The position numbers were made by a program, and so were the translations under genes. Shown here one piece after another: positions 20,851 through 30,545 of a stretch of DNA of 41,650 bases. The DNA is from Helicobacter cetorum (GTDB lineage Bacteria > Campylobacterota > Campylobacteria > Campylobacterales > BB28): positions 1-41,650 of the forward strand of contig DZAZ01000007.1 in NCBI GenBank assembly GCA_022729755.1. The letters are read 5' to 3'. The stretch's first letter is position 1, and each line of letters begins with the position of its first letter. The notes below the pieces were generated by a model, which saw only the letters and a list, made by a program, of their open reading frames with translations, was not told the DNA's origin and did no database searches.

Positions 20851-21160
20851 TTTTTCAGAGCTTTTTATTAAAGACACCAAAAGACTAATAAAAAAGTATC
20901 CTTTGATTAAAAATGATATAAAAAAATTAATAAAAAATCTAAAAGAAAATCCAAAAATAGGTGTTTCTTTGGGAGATGATTTATTTAAAATTAGAATTTC
21001 AAATTCTTCTGTTCCAACTGGTAAAAGTGGGGGATTTAGAGTTATAATTTATCTCTCAATTGAAAATAATAGAATAATTTTAATGAGAATTTATTCAAAA
21101 ACAGAAAAAGATGAAATATCAGACAAAGAGTTAAAAGAGATTTTGGAGAATGTAAAATGA
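20843..21160 (+). CDS. RelE/ParE-superfamily toxin-like protein
   Basis: 105 aa; 'KDTKRLIKKYPLIKNDIKKLIKNLKENP...FKIRISNSSVPTGKSGGFRVIIYLSIENNRIILMRIYSKTEKDEISDKELKEIL'. Confidence 0.78.
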   Translation: MISFSELFIKDTKRLIKKYPLIKNDIKKLIKNLKENPKIGVSLGDDLFKIRISNSSVPTGKSGGFRVIIYLSIENNRIILMRIYSKTEKDEISDKELKEILENVK

Positions 21161-21528
21161 ATGATGATATTTTGGATAAAAAAGTTTTAATAGTTGATGA
21201 TGATATAACTTTACTTGAACTTATGAAAGAGTTTTTTAGTTTTAAATTTAGCAAAGTTTTTATTGCTGAAAATGGTAAAATCGCACTAGAAGAGTTTAAA
21301 AAAATAAATCCAGATTTAGTAATTACTGATTTAGTTATGCCCGTTTTAAACGGTGCTGAAATGGCAAAAGAGATTAAAAAAATTTCACCAAAAACTCCAG
21401 TTATCGCAATAACAGCTTTTAAAGATGATGAATTTGATAAAAGTGGGATTGATTTTAGCTTTTCAAAACCAGTTAATAGAAATAAACTTTTTGAAGTTAT
21501 TAATAAACTTTTAAGGTCTTTAAACTGA
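21157..21528 (+). CDS. Single-domain response regulator (REC)
   Basis: 'KVLIVDDDITLLELM', 'PDLVITDLVMPVLNG', 'VIAITAF', 'FSKPV'. ATGA overlap with the toxin gene. Confidence 0.92.
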   Translation: MNDDILDKKVLIVDDDITLLELMKEFFSFKFSKVFIAENGKIALEEFKKINPDLVITDLVMPVLNGAEMAKEIKKISPKTPVIAITAFKDDEFDKSGIDFSFSKPVNRNKLFEVINKLLRSLN

Positions 21529-21591
21529 AATATAATACAATATTGCTATTTATAATATGAGGTTTTAAAGTTTAAGAAAAAGGGGTTTATA

Positions 21592-23067
21592 GTGAAAGTT
21601 TTAATCGTCTCTTCGGAGGTTTATCCATTTGCAAAAACTGGTGGTTTAGCTGATGTTATTGGTTCATTACCAAAAGAGTTAGCAAAAGAGGGTTTAGAAG
21701 TAAAAGTTATAATGCCACGATATTATGTAATTGATAAAGTTAAGTATAATTTAAAGCCATTACTTGGGGCTTTGGGTGTACCAATGGGGGTAATAGGTGA
21801 ATTTTGGTCAAAAGTATATGAGGGGTTTATGCCAAATTCAAATGTTAGTATCTATTTTATTGAGTATGAAGAGTATTTTGGTAGAAGTGGAATTTATAAC
21901 GATGAAAACGGTAAAGGATTTGATGATAACGATAATAGATTTATCTTTTTATCAAGGGCTAGTTTACAACTTTGCAAAAAATTAGACTTTACACCAGATG
22001 TAATTCACATAAATGATTGGCAGAGTGCTCCTGTTGCAACTTTTGTAAATTCAATCTACAAAAATGACCCACATTTTAGCCAAAGTGCCGTTTTACTCTC
22101 AATTCACAATATGCAATATCAAGGCGAATTTTATAAAGGTGTTATGGATGTGCTTGGAGTTAGTTGGAGCCATTTTAATCACAATGAACTTGAATATCAC
22201 GATAGAGTGAACCTTTTAAAGGGTGCAATTGCTATTTGCGAAGTGATTACAACTGTAAGCCAAAAGTATGCAAAAGAGATACAAACTAGCGAATATGGAT
22301 ATGGTTTAGATGGTGCAATTTTAGCAAGGGCTGAAGATACTTTTGGAATTATAAATGGGGTTGATTATGATGAGTGGAACCCTGAACACGATAAATATAT
22401 TAAAGCAAACTATTCAATCAAAGATTTGTATGGTAAAGTGGTTTGTAAAGCTGATTTGCAAGAGAGTTTTGGATTACCTCAAATTGATGTACCGATAATT
22501 GGGATGGTTAGCCGATTGGTTGAACAAAAAGGGGTTGATGTTTTAGCGAGTGTTATTCATCAATTGCTGGATTTAAATTTACAATTTATACTTATTGGAA
22601 ATGGTGATAAATGGGTTCAAGATTTCTTTTCTTATGTTGCAAGTGAGAGAGCAAACTTTAAATGCTACATTGGATATAACAATGAATTAGCCCATAAAGT
22701 TGAAGCTGGAAGTGATTTTTTCTTGATGCCTTCAAAATTTGAGCCGTGTGGATTAAATCAAATGTATAGTTTAAGATATGGCACACTTCCGATAGTTAGA
22801 GCAACTGGTGGGCTTGATGATACAATTGAAAATTTTGATGATAAAGCTAAAACTGGAGATGGATTTAAATTTTATGATTTAACAGGCGAATCAATTTATA
22901 ATACCGTAGGTTGGGCAATCCATACATATTATAATGATAAAGTAGCGATGCAAAATCTAATCCAAAATGCGATGAGAAAGCGATTTACTTGGAAAAATTC
23001 AGCCAAAGAGTATATTAAACTTTATGAGTTAGCAATAGAGAAAAAAAGAGGCAAATTATTGGATTAA
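21592..23067 (+). CDS. glgA: Glycogen synthase (GT5)
   Basis: 'SSEVYPFAKTGGLADVIGSLPKEL', 'HINDWQSAPVATF', 'VSRLVEQKGVDVL', 'PSKFEPCGLNQMYSLRYGTLPIVRATGGL'; GTG start. Confidence 0.95.
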   Translation: MKVLIVSSEVYPFAKTGGLADVIGSLPKELAKEGLEVKVIMPRYYVIDKVKYNLKPLLGALGVPMGVIGEFWSKVYEGFMPNSNVSIYFIEYEEYFGRSGIYNDENGKGFDDNDNRFIFLSRASLQLCKKLDFTPDVIHINDWQSAPVATFVNSIYKNDPHFSQSAVLLSIHNMQYQGEFYKGVMDVLGVSWSHFNHNELEYHDRVNLLKGAIAICEVITTVSQKYAKEIQTSEYGYGLDGAILARAEDTFGIINGVDYDEWNPEHDKYIKANYSIKDLYGKVVCKADLQESFGLPQIDVPIIGMVSRLVEQKGVDVLASVIHQLLDLNLQFILIGNGDKWVQDFFSYVASERANFKCYIGYNNELAHKVEAGSDFFLMPSKFEPCGLNQMYSLRYGTLPIVRATGGLDDTIENFDDKAKTGDGFKFYDLTGESIYNTVGWAIHTYYNDKVAMQNLIQNAMRKRFTWKNSAKEYIKLYELAIEKKRGKLLD

Positions 23068-23069
23068 AA

Positions 23070-24638
23070 ATGCTAAAAATATATGAAAACTTAATAAATG
23101 ATAGTCCGACTATAATCGTTACACTTGATGAGAAAAAGACTATTTTGACATTTAATGAGTATGCTTCAAAAATAACTGGATATAAAAAAGAAGAAGTTAT
23201 TGGCAAAAATTGGTTTGATATTTTTATTGAAAATGAAATTAAAGATGAAATATTAGGTTTTTATGAGTTAACTAAAAAGTTACATAAATCGGAGAAAATA
23301 AATGCTATTGTTTGCAAAGATGGCTCAAAGAAAATAATTGAGTGGAAAAATTCAGTTATAGATGAAGAGCAAACTATTATTTTAGCAATTGGTGTTGATT
23401 TAACTGACATAGTTAAACAAAATGAAGAGTTAACACTTCAAAAGAATTTCTCGCAATTAGTAATCGATGTAACTCCAAATATAGTAATCACAACTTTTAG
23501 TGGCGAAAGGCTTTATACTGCAAATAAAGCTTTTTTTGAATTTACCAAATATAAAGATGTAAGTTCATTTTTGAAAGATTATAAATGTATTTGTGATATG
23601 TTTGAAAATGTTAATGAGAGTGATTACATTAAGCCAATAATGAAGTATAAAAATAAAGATATAACTTGGTTTGATTATGTTGTTAAATTTCCAGAAAAAA
23701 CTCACAAAGCATCGATTAAAAAGGATAATAAAAAACATATCTTTAAAGTGAGTGGAACTAAATTAAGTATTGATGAGCAAAAGATAGGTAATGGGCTTGT
23801 CATTTTTACAGATATCACAAAATTAGAATGTTATGAGCAAAACTTAAAAAAACAAGTAAATTTAAGTATTAACAAAATAAAAAAACAAGAGCAATTTTTA
23901 ATTCAACAATCAAAGATTATTTCAATGAGTTCTTTAATTAATATGATTGCTCATCATTGGCGACAACCGTTAAATTTAATTTCGCTATTAATTGGTAATT
24001 TACAACTTAAATATGAATTAAATGAGCCGATAAATGACATAGAAGCAAATGATACATTTATAAAAGTTTTAAATACAGTTGACTCGCTTTCAAGTACGAT
24101 TAATGATTTTTCAAGCTTGTTTAAAAAAAGTGATGATAAAACTACTTTTAATATTGTTGATGCGATTTCAACTCTTATCTTTTTTGTTTCAAAAGAGCTT
24201 GAGTGCAAAAATATTGAAATAATTGTTAGAAATTTAAATACAGAGGCGATTAGTATAACAACTTATTATAATGAACTTAGGCACTGTTTACTTAATATGA
24301 TTGAAAATTCTAAAAATGCGATATTAAAATATCAAGAAGTGAAAAATCAACCTGATTATATTGGTAAAATTTTAATTACAATCCAAAAAATTGATAATTA
24401 TGTTTATATAAAAGTGCGAGATAATGGCATTGGAGTTGATAATAAAATTCAAGATAAAATATTTGAGCCATATTTTACAACTCAAGAAGTTGGCAAAGGA
24501 ACGGGGCTTGGACTATATTCAAGCAAAAATATTATTGAGATGAATATGGGAGGTTTACTAACTTTTCAAGATATCAAAGATGGAGCAGAATTCACGATAA
24601 AATTGCCCATTAATTGTATTAGTTGTGGGGTAAGTTAA
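23070..24638 (+). CDS. PAS domain sensor histidine kinase
   Basis: PAS-like 'NEYASKITGYKKEEVIGKNWFDIFI', H-box 'MIAHHWRQPLNLISLLI', 'GTGLGLYSSKNII'. Confidence 0.9.
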   Translation: MLKIYENLINDSPTIIVTLDEKKTILTFNEYASKITGYKKEEVIGKNWFDIFIENEIKDEILGFYELTKKLHKSEKINAIVCKDGSKKIIEWKNSVIDEEQTIILAIGVDLTDIVKQNEELTLQKNFSQLVIDVTPNIVITTFSGERLYTANKAFFEFTKYKDVSSFLKDYKCICDMFENVNESDYIKPIMKYKNKDITWFDYVVKFPEKTHKASIKKDNKKHIFKVSGTKLSIDEQKIGNGLVIFTDITKLECYEQNLKKQVNLSINKIKKQEQFLIQQSKIISMSSLINMIAHHWRQPLNLISLLIGNLQLKYELNEPINDIEANDTFIKVLNTVDSLSSTINDFSSLFKKSDDKTTFNIVDAISTLIFFVSKELECKNIEIIVRNLNTEAISITTYYNELRHCLLNMIENSKNAILKYQEVKNQPDYIGKILITIQKIDNYVYIKVRDNGIGVDNKIQDKIFEPYFTTQEVGKGTGLGLYSSKNIIEMNMGGLLTFQDIKDGAEFTIKLPINCISCGVS

Positions 24639-24866
24639 ACTATTAAGTTTCTATATGCGGCTTAGATTAGCTTATAGTTTCAGATTTTTTAGGACTCAAA
24701 AAAGAGTGTTAAAAAAAATAGAAATCTTGAGAGTGTCTTTACTATTTGCTAAAGTCAAAAGTTATGAGAAAAGTTTATTGTAGTGAAAGTATAAATTAAC
24801 TTTTTATACAAATTGGAGTATAATGAAAAGTACAATTTGGGCTAGTATTGAAATTAATGATGAAGG

Positions 24867-25673
24867 ATGTGGTTGATGATTAGGTTTTTATCTAACTTTA
24901 AGAAGTTGGTGTTTATTTTGATTGCTAGAGTGTTGAGTGGTGTTATTCGGTTGTTGCCATATAGAATAGTGAGTGAGATACAGAATAGGATTCAGGTGAC
25001 TAAAAAATTAGACTATGGAAATTACAAAATTAATATAAATTCAGAGTTTGAATATGGAATGAGATTAAATTCTGCCAAGGCAGAACCTGAGATGATTAAA
25101 TGGTTACAAGAAGATTTAAAAGATGGTGATATAATGTTCGATATTGGTGCAAATGTAGGGACTTACTCATTAATAGCTTCATCAATAAAAAATAATTTAA
25201 AGATATATTGTTTTGAACCAAGTTTTTTAAATTTTTATCAACTATGCAGAAATATTATAATTAATGATTTAACAAATAAAATTTTTCCATTAAATATTGC
25301 ACTAAGTAATCAAAATTCAATACAAGAATTTAAATATCAAAATTTAATTACTGGTGGAGCAATTCACTCTTTAGGTCAAGTAAATTTTGAATCAAAATTA
25401 ACACAACTTATGCCGTCTTTTACTGTAGATTATTTAATAAGAAATGAATTTATTTTATGTCCTAATGTAATAAAAATAGATGTAGATGGACATGAGTTAG
25501 CAGTTTTAATTGGAATGAAGGATACATTAAAAAACAGTAGTTTAAGATCTATATATATAGAAGTTGATGATTCAAATGAAAAGGATGTATATGAAATTCT
25601 TTATGAATGTGGCTTTTATTTAAAACAAGCATTTACTTACAATAAAATTTTTGTTAGAGGTAGAGGTATTTGA
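24867..25673 (+). CDS. FkbM-family methyltransferase
   Basis: 'GDIMFDIGANVGTYSLIASS', 'CFEPSFLNFYQLCRNI', 'VIKIDVDGHELAVLIGM'. The ATG at 24876 is an alternative start. Confidence 0.85.
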   Translation: MWLMIRFLSNFKKLVFILIARVLSGVIRLLPYRIVSEIQNRIQVTKKLDYGNYKININSEFEYGMRLNSAKAEPEMIKWLQEDLKDGDIMFDIGANVGTYSLIASSIKNNLKIYCFEPSFLNFYQLCRNIIINDLTNKIFPLNIALSNQNSIQEFKYQNLITGGAIHSLGQVNFESKLTQLMPSFTVDYLIRNEFILCPNVIKIDVDGHELAVLIGMKDTLKNSSLRSIYIEVDDSNEKDVYEILYECGFYLKQAFTYNKIFVRGRGI

Positions 25674-27467
25674 ATGCTTACAGCGGAATTTCGACCTAAT
25701 TTTGATCAAAATGATGTAGGGGAGCATACAAATTATTTACATATTAGTTCTTTAGCCATTAATGGTGACTTCAACTTTGAAACAAATTTTTTAATGGGCT
25801 ATTGGTGTCTTCCAAGAGATGAGTTATATAAAAATAATTATAAAATTTTGTGTGACTCAAAAATAAGTAATGCTTCATTAATAAAATTTGAAAATTATAC
25901 ATCGCAGGTTTACAAGCAATGTTTACATGATTTGTCTAATTCTTTAAATGAATTTCATGATGTAAATTATTCACTTAAGTTTTGGGAAGTTTTAACATCT
26001 GGTTGGTTAACTGCAACGATTGATCAGTTGCATTTTTACTATAAAAAAATACTTGAAATAGATGCATTAAATATTAAATTTTTAGTTGAAACAGACGAAA
26101 AAGTTTTAAATATTAGAATTTCAACAGTAATGGAAAATTTAGGCATTATATACGATGAATATATACATAACATGATTTCATTTATAATCAAGAATAGTAA
26201 TTTAGATAATATAAAATGGAGAGATGTTAATTTAATTAAAAAGCATAGTGATTTAATTTCAGAGTTAATTGAGAAAAGGGGTTCAATTAATAATAGTTTT
26301 TTCAAAAAATTAAAATGGAAACTTCTAGATTCTAATAATCCAAAAGTAATTATTTATGGAATTTTAGGAGTGGAATTAAAAGAGATGATCATATCAAAAA
26401 TTTTTGATTTTGATATGAATATAAAATATACATATAAGAATAGAAAAACTTTTCCATCTAATTATTCTCGCAATGAATTTAAATTAAATAAAGATATTGA
26501 TGACGAGTTTAAACGATTATTATATTTATATATAGAAAAAAGTTTACCAATTAATTTAATTGAAAATTTTACAATATTAAAACAAGAAGCACGAAGTTAT
26601 CCATCATGTAAAGTGGTAATTCCATCTCCTGGCTTTTATCAAGATGAACAACTAATAGAAATAGCTTTTTTAGTAGAACATGGTGCAAAATTAATACAAA
26701 TTGAAACTGGAGATGGTATTTTTTCAAAAGTAAATAGCATAAGGAAAGTAGCAATTGAAACAGGCGATAAATTTTTATCATTTGGTTCAAAAAATTTAAA
26801 CTTTAATATAAAAATTGAAAAAACTTCATCTACTCTTTTTTCAAAAAATTATAATCAACACAAAGAAAAGTATGATAATATTTTATATTTAGCCTCAAAT
26901 ATTTATATACATGGAATTATATATAATTCTGATTGGATCAGAGGTCTCGAGTATGTTAAAGGAAGAGTGGAATTTATAAAAAGTATAAATGATTCTTATA
27001 TAAAAGAGAAGTTAATTGTAAAATCACATCAAAGTAGAAAATATGTTGTAAAAGATGATGATAGTTTGATAATGAATTCTTATGATATTAAATACAATGT
27101 GTATAATAATTCTAATTTATATATTCATAATTGTGGTATAATCTACATAGATTATTTAACATACACAATTCATAAAGCAATGGTCATGAATACACCGACT
27201 ATTATGTGTATGGATTATAATATATCTTTACCAAATGACGAACTAAAAAGGGATTTGGATGCATTTGTAAATGCTGGTTTTTGTTTTCATACTCCAAAGG
27301 AAGCAGCTGATAGGGTGGTTGAGATATATAAAGATAGAGAGAGGTTTTGGTCTTCCAAAGAAATACAAAAAGTACGAAATGATTTTTTAAATAGGTTTGT
27401 AGGGGTAAGTAAAGAACCTTTTAATGATGTTTTAAAAAAAATTAAAAATATGGATATAGAACAATGA
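25674..27467 (+). CDS. LIC12162-family putative transferase (surface polysaccharide type)
   Basis: 597 aa; 'NTPTIMCMDYNISLPNDELKRDLDAFVNAGFCFHTPKEAADRVVEIYKDRERFW' C-terminal pattern and 'FLMGYWCLPR' N-terminal pattern recalled from that family; no search run. Confidence 0.55.
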   Translation: MLTAEFRPNFDQNDVGEHTNYLHISSLAINGDFNFETNFLMGYWCLPRDELYKNNYKILCDSKISNASLIKFENYTSQVYKQCLHDLSNSLNEFHDVNYSLKFWEVLTSGWLTATIDQLHFYYKKILEIDALNIKFLVETDEKVLNIRISTVMENLGIIYDEYIHNMISFIIKNSNLDNIKWRDVNLIKKHSDLISELIEKRGSINNSFFKKLKWKLLDSNNPKVIIYGILGVELKEMIISKIFDFDMNIKYTYKNRKTFPSNYSRNEFKLNKDIDDEFKRLLYLYIEKSLPINLIENFTILKQEARSYPSCKVVIPSPGFYQDEQLIEIAFLVEHGAKLIQIETGDGIFSKVNSIRKVAIETGDKFLSFGSKNLNFNIKIEKTSSTLFSKNYNQHKEKYDNILYLASNIYIHGIIYNSDWIRGLEYVKGRVEFIKSINDSYIKEKLIVKSHQSRKYVVKDDDSLIMNSYDIKYNVYNNSNLYIHNCGIIYIDYLTYTIHKAMVMNTPTIMCMDYNISLPNDELKRDLDAFVNAGFCFHTPKEAADRVVEIYKDRERFWSSKEIQKVRNDFLNRFVGVSKEPFNDVLKKIKNMDIEQ

Positions 27468-28315
27468 ACTTAAAATTTTTACTTAGACATTTAACATTTC
27501 CTTTTTTTATCAATAAAGTTGAAGAGATTTATGTTCCTAGTGTTTATGAAAAAACTGGAACAATAGTTGATAATTGGATTGAAGAGTTGGATAAGAATGG
27601 CTTTTGTATAATTGAAAATTTTTATGATGAAAAAGATTTAGAATTATTGTTATTAGAAATTCAAAAAATAGAAGATAATTCCAGAAATGGTAAATATAAA
27701 AGTAATTTACAAGATAGCAATGGTATTTGGGAAATTTTTCATAAAGGTTCTTTAAGAGTTTTTGGAATAGATAAAATTTCTGATACAATTGCAAAACTAT
27801 TTTCAAGAAATGAATTATTTACTAAAGTTACTGATGTTTATACGGGAACAATTGACAATTTTAGTTGGACCCTCTATCAAAAGACTTCTTATAGTAAGGG
27901 TTTGGGTGTACAAGATTTGTATGGTGGTTATTATCATATAGATTCAGCAAGGCGTCAATTAAAAGTTTTTATCTATTTAAGTGATGTAGTTGAAGAAAAT
28001 GGTCCATTTTATTATGTTCCAGCTTCACATAAATTAGATGAATTGAAGTTAAAATATATAAAAAATAGTTTTATTAATGGTAATAATTGTTTTGATAGAA
28101 GCATTACTGAAAGAGATGGAAATGATTATGGTGTTTTTTCTAAAGCTATACCTTTGATAGGAAAAAAAGGAACTGTTATATTGGCCGATCCTAGAGGTTG
28201 GCATGCAGCAGGTAATATATGTAGTGGCGAGAGGAAGGTTTTAGTTAATTATAATCATAAATCTCATATTAAACCAATTAAATTTTTTGGTAAACAAATT
28301 ATGATGGGTATATAA
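27464..28315 (+). CDS. Phytanoyl-CoA dioxygenase (PhyH)-like Fe(II)/2OG oxygenase
   Basis: 'GFCIIENFYDEKDLELLL', 'YYHIDSARRQLKVFIYLSDVVEENGPFYYVPASHK', 'GWHAAGN'. Confidence 0.8.
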   Translation: MNLKFLLRHLTFPFFINKVEEIYVPSVYEKTGTIVDNWIEELDKNGFCIIENFYDEKDLELLLLEIQKIEDNSRNGKYKSNLQDSNGIWEIFHKGSLRVFGIDKISDTIAKLFSRNELFTKVTDVYTGTIDNFSWTLYQKTSYSKGLGVQDLYGGYYHIDSARRQLKVFIYLSDVVEENGPFYYVPASHKLDELKLKYIKNSFINGNNCFDRSITERDGNDYGVFSKAIPLIGKKGTVILADPRGWHAAGNICSGERKVLVNYNHKSHIKPIKFFGKQIMMGI

Positions 28316-28332
28316 AAAATAGGAAATTAAAT

Positions 28333-29268
28333 ATGTTAATTAATAGTGAAATAAGATTTGAAGTTACGAATAGATGTGGTTATAGCTGTGTTATGTGTCC
28401 TAGAGAGAAACTTACAAGAAAACAAGGAAATATGTCCTTTGAACTTTTTAAAAAAGGTTTCGATGAAGGAATGAAACTTGGTATGAATTCAGCTAGTTTA
28501 GAAAATTTTGGTGAAGCATTTTTGGATCCAACTTTTTTTGAAAAAGTTAAATATGCAAGAGAAATTTTTCCTGAAGTTTATTTAATGACGATAAGCACTG
28601 GCGGTGTACTTACAAAAGAGAAATGCGATTTATTGCTTCATTATCAATTTAATAAAATTAGATTTAGTTATTATGGATTAACAAAAGAAGTTTATCAAAA
28701 AATTCATGGAGTGAGTGGTGAATTTTTTGAAACAGCGACTAAAAATATTGATTATTTGATAAATGAAAAAATTAGATTAAATCTCAAATATCCGTTAATT
28801 GAAGTTTATTTTTTAGAGCTTGAAGAAAATAAACATCAAGTTGAGGATTTCAAAAAAAAGTTTGAAGGTAGGGCAAATGATATTTCAATTTGGAAGCCAC
28901 ATAACTGGAGTACTGGTAGAGATTATAGAAATTTAAATGAATTAGGTAAACAAAAAAGGAGTTGCGGTAGACCAAATACAGGTCCAATTCAAATTCAATG
29001 GGATGGAAAATTAGTTCCTTGTTGTTTTGATTATAATAGTGAAATAGTATTAGGTGATTTAAATAAAAATTCTCTTAAAGAAATTCTTAATAGTAAAGAA
29101 TATAATGATTTGAGGGATGCTCATAATAAAAGGGAGTTTGATAGATATCCTTTTTGCAATAAGTGTGATCAATTATATGAGAATGAACAAGCTATGATTT
29201 ATACAACAATAAAAAATTCAAAATATGGTGTTTCTAATACAAATCAATTGGATTTATTAAAAAAATAA
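28333..29268 (+). CDS. Radical SAM/SPASM domain protein
   Basis: 'EVTNRCGYSCVMCPRE' (CxxxCxxC) and C-terminal 'CGRPNTGPIQIQWDGKLVPCCFDYNSEIVLGDLN...CNKC'. Confidence 0.88.
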   Translation: MLINSEIRFEVTNRCGYSCVMCPREKLTRKQGNMSFELFKKGFDEGMKLGMNSASLENFGEAFLDPTFFEKVKYAREIFPEVYLMTISTGGVLTKEKCDLLLHYQFNKIRFSYYGLTKEVYQKIHGVSGEFFETATKNIDYLINEKIRLNLKYPLIEVYFLELEENKHQVEDFKKKFEGRANDISIWKPHNWSTGRDYRNLNELGKQKRSCGRPNTGPIQIQWDGKLVPCCFDYNSEIVLGDLNKNSLKEILNSKEYNDLRDAHNKREFDRYPFCNKCDQLYENEQAMIYTTIKNSKYGVSNTNQLDLLKK

Positions 29269-29285
29269 TTAAGAAGGGAAACTTA

Positions 29286-30518
29286 ATGGTTAAAGTTTAT
29301 AATGAGGCTTATTCTGGAGCTAATTTATTTATTAATTCAGGAAATGGAGCTTATATTTATGGTGAAACTGATAAAAAATATATAGATCTAAGCTTAGGTT
29401 CTGGAACAATGATTTTAGGACATTCAAACGAAATTATAAAAAAAGTTTTTAATGAAACAGATGGAACAATTTTTACAGCTCCAAATAGAAATACTTTTGA
29501 ATTTTCGAATACATTGGCAATGGCATTAGAAACTCAAAAAGATTTTGTATTTGCTAACTCTGGAACAGAAGCAAATATGAGAGCAATTAGATTAGCAAGA
29601 GCAATTACTAATAAAAATAAAATAGCTTTTTTTAGTGGTGGTTGGCATGGTGGAATGGATATGTTTTTATTTGAAGAGGATTATGTTAGCGAAAAAGTAC
29701 CAAAAAAAAAGCTTAAATCAAGTGGTATTGATAAAACAATTATAAATGAAACTATTCTTTTACCATATAATGATGAATTAGCATTTGAAATTATAGATAA
29801 AAATAAGGATGCTATAGCAGCAGTAATTATAGAACCAATACAAGGTTCTAATCCAAGAGATGACATAAAAAATTTTTTAGATAATTTAAGAACAATAACA
29901 GAACAAAATAATATATTGTTAATATTTGATGAGATGATTTCGGGATTTAGAGTAAATTTAGCTGGTGCAAAGAAAATATTCAATATCGAACCAGATTTAT
30001 CAACATATGGAAAAATAGTTGGCGGTGGCTTAGGAATAGGTGTGCTTGCTGGTAAAAGAGATTATATGCAAGAGATTGATAATAAAAAAGTTTTTATGGG
30101 CGGAACATTTTCAGCAAATCCGCTGACCATGAAATTGGGGAATGAAACAATTAAATATTTATTAAACAATCAAATTTTATATAATCAATTATCTGAAAAT
30201 GCTGAAAAAATGAAGATGGCTATAAATAGTTATTGTATAGATAATAAAATTCCTTGTAGATTAACTGGAGTTGAATCTTTTTTAAGATTAATTTTTACAG
30301 ATAAATCTATAAAATCAAGAAAAGAAAGAGATTTTTATGAAATACTTTATGAAATTCAAAGTAAATTTTATTATGAATTACTAGTTAGGGGTATATATAT
30401 ATCATCAAATAGAATAATTTTTTTATCAACTCAACATAATAATTTAATTATAGATGAAGTTATTAAAAATATGATTGAAGTGTTTGAAAAATTAAAAAGT
30501 GAATTGAGAAGTTATTAA
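29286..30518 (+). CDS. Class III PLP aminotransferase (glutamate-1-semialdehyde aminomutase-like)
   Basis: 'FANSGTEANMRAIRLARA', 'GGWHGGMD', 'LLIFDEMISGFRV', 'YGKIVGGGLGIGVLAG'. Confidence 0.88.
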   Translation: MVKVYNEAYSGANLFINSGNGAYIYGETDKKYIDLSLGSGTMILGHSNEIIKKVFNETDGTIFTAPNRNTFEFSNTLAMALETQKDFVFANSGTEANMRAIRLARAITNKNKIAFFSGGWHGGMDMFLFEEDYVSEKVPKKKLKSSGIDKTIINETILLPYNDELAFEIIDKNKDAIAAVIIEPIQGSNPRDDIKNFLDNLRTITEQNNILLIFDEMISGFRVNLAGAKKIFNIEPDLSTYGKIVGGGLGIGVLAGKRDYMQEIDNKKVFMGGTFSANPLTMKLGNETIKYLLNNQILYNQLSENAEKMKMAINSYCIDNKIPCRLTGVESFLRLIFTDKSIKSRKERDFYEILYEIQSKFYYELLVRGIYISSNRIIFLSTQHNNLIIDEVIKNMIEVFEKLKSELRSY

Positions 30519-30545
30519 AAGATATTAAATTTAAAAAGGCTAATA

